Below, in pieces: positions 51,367 to 53,155 of a DNA stretch of 53,155 bases (its first letter is position 1; each line of letters begins with the position of its first letter). This DNA comes from Deltaproteobacteria bacterium. Lineage in GTDB: Bacteria; Myxococcota_A; UBA9042. The stretch spans positions 1 through 53,155 of the forward strand of contig VGRO01000018.1 in the NCBI GenBank assembly GCA_016875335.1. Reading direction: 5' to 3'. Under the pieces are notes generated by a model, which saw nothing but the letters and a program-made list of their open reading frames with translations, did no database searches and was not told the origin of the DNA. The translations under genes and the position numbers were made by a program.

Positions 51367-52983
51367 ATGATCGAGTTGCGTCTGGCGCTTTTCGAGGTAG
51401 CCGATCCCACTGGCGCTACCGATCTGGCGCGGCAGCTCACCGAGGCCGGCTACACGGTCGTTGCCAACCGCACCGCGGCGCACGAGTTCGCGCAGGCCGG
51501 CGTGCCGTTCGTGCTTGCCGAACAGCTCACGGGCGTGCCGGACATCCTCGACGGGCGAGTCCAGACGTTGCACCCCGCAGTCCACGGCGGCATCGTCGCG
51601 CGGCGCAGCCACCCAGATCACATGGCGGCGCTGCAGCAGTTCAACGTCGCACCGATCGACATCGTGGTGGTCAACCTGTGGCCGTTCTCCGCCATGATCG
51701 ACACGTTGGGCGCGGCTGGCGTGGCGCCGGACGACATGCTGTGCCACGCCGAGATCGCAGGCGCCGCGCTGATCCGTGCCGCAGCGGGCAACTACCCGGA
51801 TGTGCTGACGTTGGTCGATCCAGATGACTACGAACCGGCGCTCGAAGAGCTTGTCGCCGGCCGGCTCGATGTCGATCGCCGCAAACACTTGGCGGCCAAG
51901 GCATTTCGCTATCTCGGTCACTTCGACGACGCGATCGCGGCGTGGCTCGCGGGCGCACAGGCGCCGGACCCGGCGTCTGCACCCGCAGCCCCGTTTGGCC
52001 AGGCCGCGCATCCCCGACACCGCTTTGGCGAGGAAGAGACGGTGACGCTCGACCTTGGCGCCGCCGAGCCCCTGGAGGGTGGGGAGAACCCCCAACAATC
52101 CGCATGGTTCCATCGCGACAGGCGCGCCTTCTTGGTGTACACGCCCGATATCGTGGCCGACCAGATTCGGCAATTGCCGTACGCGGCACTGCTCGATGCC
52201 GATCTGGCGTGGGCGGCGGCGCGCGACCTGCCGGTCGACCTCGCTGGCGCCGTGGTGGTCAAGCACGGCAACCCGACCGGGGCGGCCGCGCTGACCACCT
52301 CGGTCGCTGGTGCGCTGCTGCGCGCGATGGACGCCGATCCGTTCGCCGTGTCCGGTGCGGTCTTGGCGGTCAACCGCCTGTTCGACCTGGCCGCGGCCCG
52401 GGCGCTGGGCGACCGGCCGGTATCGATCGTCGTCGCGCCGGAGTTCGAAGAAGAAGCCTGGGAATTGTTGGCGCAGAAGCCCTGGATCCGGCCGATCGCC
52501 CTCGGAGCGCTGGGCGACGACCCGATCAAGCGCTTGGTCCACGTCACGCACCTGGGCGTGCTGATTCAACAGCCCGACACCGTGCCGCTCGCCATCGAGA
52601 CGGCGCTGGTGGCGACCCGCATGGCGCCAAGTCCGAGTGAGTGGCGAGCGCTTGACGTTGCGTGGCGCCTGTGCAAGCACGCAAAGAGCAACGCCGTCGT
52701 GATCGCCGACGAAAACGGCTCGGTCGGCGTCGGCGCTGGCCAGGTCTCGCGCCAGGACGCGGCAACGATCGCGGGTGGCAAGTGCCGCAAAGGCTACCGT
52801 CCCGTGGCCGCGGCCTCCGACGGCCAATTGACCGGTCCTGAGGTGCTCGACACGCTGCTGCGGTTCGGCGTCAAGGCCCTGGTGCAGCCCGGTGGCAGCC
52901 CGCGCGACGCCGAAATCGCTGCGGCCGCCGACGCGCGCGGCATGACCATGGTCCTGACCGGGGTCAGCCACTACCGACATTGA
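51367..52983 (+). CDS. purH: PurH-like bifunctional protein with degenerate IMP cyclohydrolase domain
   Basis: 538 aa, full family length. The C-terminal AICAR transformylase half keeps its key motifs: VVKHGNPTGAA (Lys-His pair), KSNAVV, GAGQVSRQDA and VQPGGSPRDAE. The N-terminal cyclohydrolase half aligns throughout, but residues reported as catalytic in human ATIC are replaced: Lys66 is Gln66 (GRVQTLHP), Tyr104 is Trp105 (VNLWPF), Asp125 is Glu129 (AEIAGA) and Lys137 is Gly141 (AAAGNY). The SDKTG and STGGT phosphate-binding loops read ADPTG and ANRTA. It probably makes FAICAR but may not close the ring to IMP. Confidence 0.85.
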   Translation: MIELRLALFEVADPTGATDLARQLTEAGYTVVANRTAAHEFAQAGVPFVLAEQLTGVPDILDGRVQTLHPAVHGGIVARRSHPDHMAALQQFNVAPIDIVVVNLWPFSAMIDTLGAAGVAPDDMLCHAEIAGAALIRAAAGNYPDVLTLVDPDDYEPALEELVAGRLDVDRRKHLAAKAFRYLGHFDDAIAAWLAGAQAPDPASAPAAPFGQAAHPRHRFGEEETVTLDLGAAEPLEGGENPQQSAWFHRDRRAFLVYTPDIVADQIRQLPYAALLDADLAWAAARDLPVDLAGAVVVKHGNPTGAAALTTSVAGALLRAMDADPFAVSGAVLAVNRLFDLAAARALGDRPVSIVVAPEFEEEAWELLAQKPWIRPIALGALGDDPIKRLVHVTHLGVLIQQPDTVPLAIETALVATRMAPSPSEWRALDVAWRLCKHAKSNAVVIADENGSVGVGAGQVSRQDAATIAGGKCRKGYRPVAAASDGQLTGPEVLDTLLRFGVKALVQPGGSPRDAEIAAAADARGMTMVLTGVSHYRH

Positions 52984-53096
52984 TTCGCGCAGCCATGTGC
53001 GAATGGCGCGGCTTGTGCACACCGCCCGGCCGCACCGCAATCGCCATGATCCACCGGCAAAAAAGGTCCTGAATCCTTGGCGATCGAATTAACTCA

Positions 53097-53155
53097 GGTT
53101 TCCCGGGGAAACCGGCGCAAACCTGCACCTTCAGGGTGACAGGTTTGCGCCGGCG
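53097..53155. terminator. two adjacent palindromes after purH
   Basis: GGTTTCC-CGG-GGAAACC (53097-53113), then CCGGCGCAAACCTG (53112-53125) paired with CAGGTTTGCGCCGG (53140-53153). No T-run follows within the window. Either a terminator or another REP-like pair of the kind seen near 39000. Confidence 0.55.

Overview
High-GC window (GC concentrated at third codon positions) from what looks like a Myxococcota-type (deltaproteobacterial) genome. The pointers are many lipoproteins with Ala/Asp-rich linkers after the lipobox, a MYXO-CTERM-like tail on a secreted protein, Cys-rich CGNG repeats, a membrane Ser/Thr kinase, FHA proteins, and an FHA-type sigma-54 activator. Species assignment is inference. 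No rRNA, tRNA or CRISPR array was seen.

Layout. 1-1454: two coding fragments on opposite strands that abut near position 165, then a lipoprotein. 1635-8383 (minus): QueD, a PTPS-III-like paralogue, a DUF2723 membrane protein, a 13-repeat lipoprotein and a metzincin protease, mostly overlapping or closely spaced. A divergent promoter region (8414-8503) carries a perfect GntR/PdhR-type operator and separates these from a GntR regulator and a fatty-acid-hydroxylase-like membrane protein. 10375-14254: two-FHA protein, D12-class adenine methyltransferase, SDR. 14281-17334: dispersed repeat, a degraded gene, and a 2.5-kb element with an ISKra4-like transposase between two inverted, roughly 258-bp, multi-hairpin repeats.

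17532-18653 is a Sel1 lipoprotein. 18956-27678 (minus) runs DUF4407 protein, SRPBCC protein, lipoprotein, MenA, MenC-MenE fusion, Ser/Thr kinase. 27843-30187 holds an FHA/sigma-54 activator divergent from a small unknown gene that has a canonical -24/-12 promoter and palindromic upstream sites. 30397-39430 carries an Rpn nuclease with a 12-bp tandem repeat, TatD, lipoproteins, a CHAP/Cys-rich surface protein, an SGNH hydrolase, two copies of a 224-bp palindromic element and a dense hairpin array.

39552-48755 is an oxygen-responsive cbb3 oxidase block: perfect FNR box, cNMP-domain-like protein, ccoNO fusion, ccoQ, mono-haem ccoP, a dispersed repeat, then ccoG, ccoH, SafE-like gene, ccoI, ccoS. 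A Tat-type lipoprotein HiPIP (49148-49462) lies beyond it. 50518-52983 holds a sigma-region-4-like regulator and a purH whose cyclohydrolase half has lost its catalytic residues.

The strongest leads are the degenerate IMP cyclohydrolase half of PurH, the transposon with compensating hairpin-bearing ends, the sigma-54-controlled orphan gene, and the palindromic repeat families scattered between genes.
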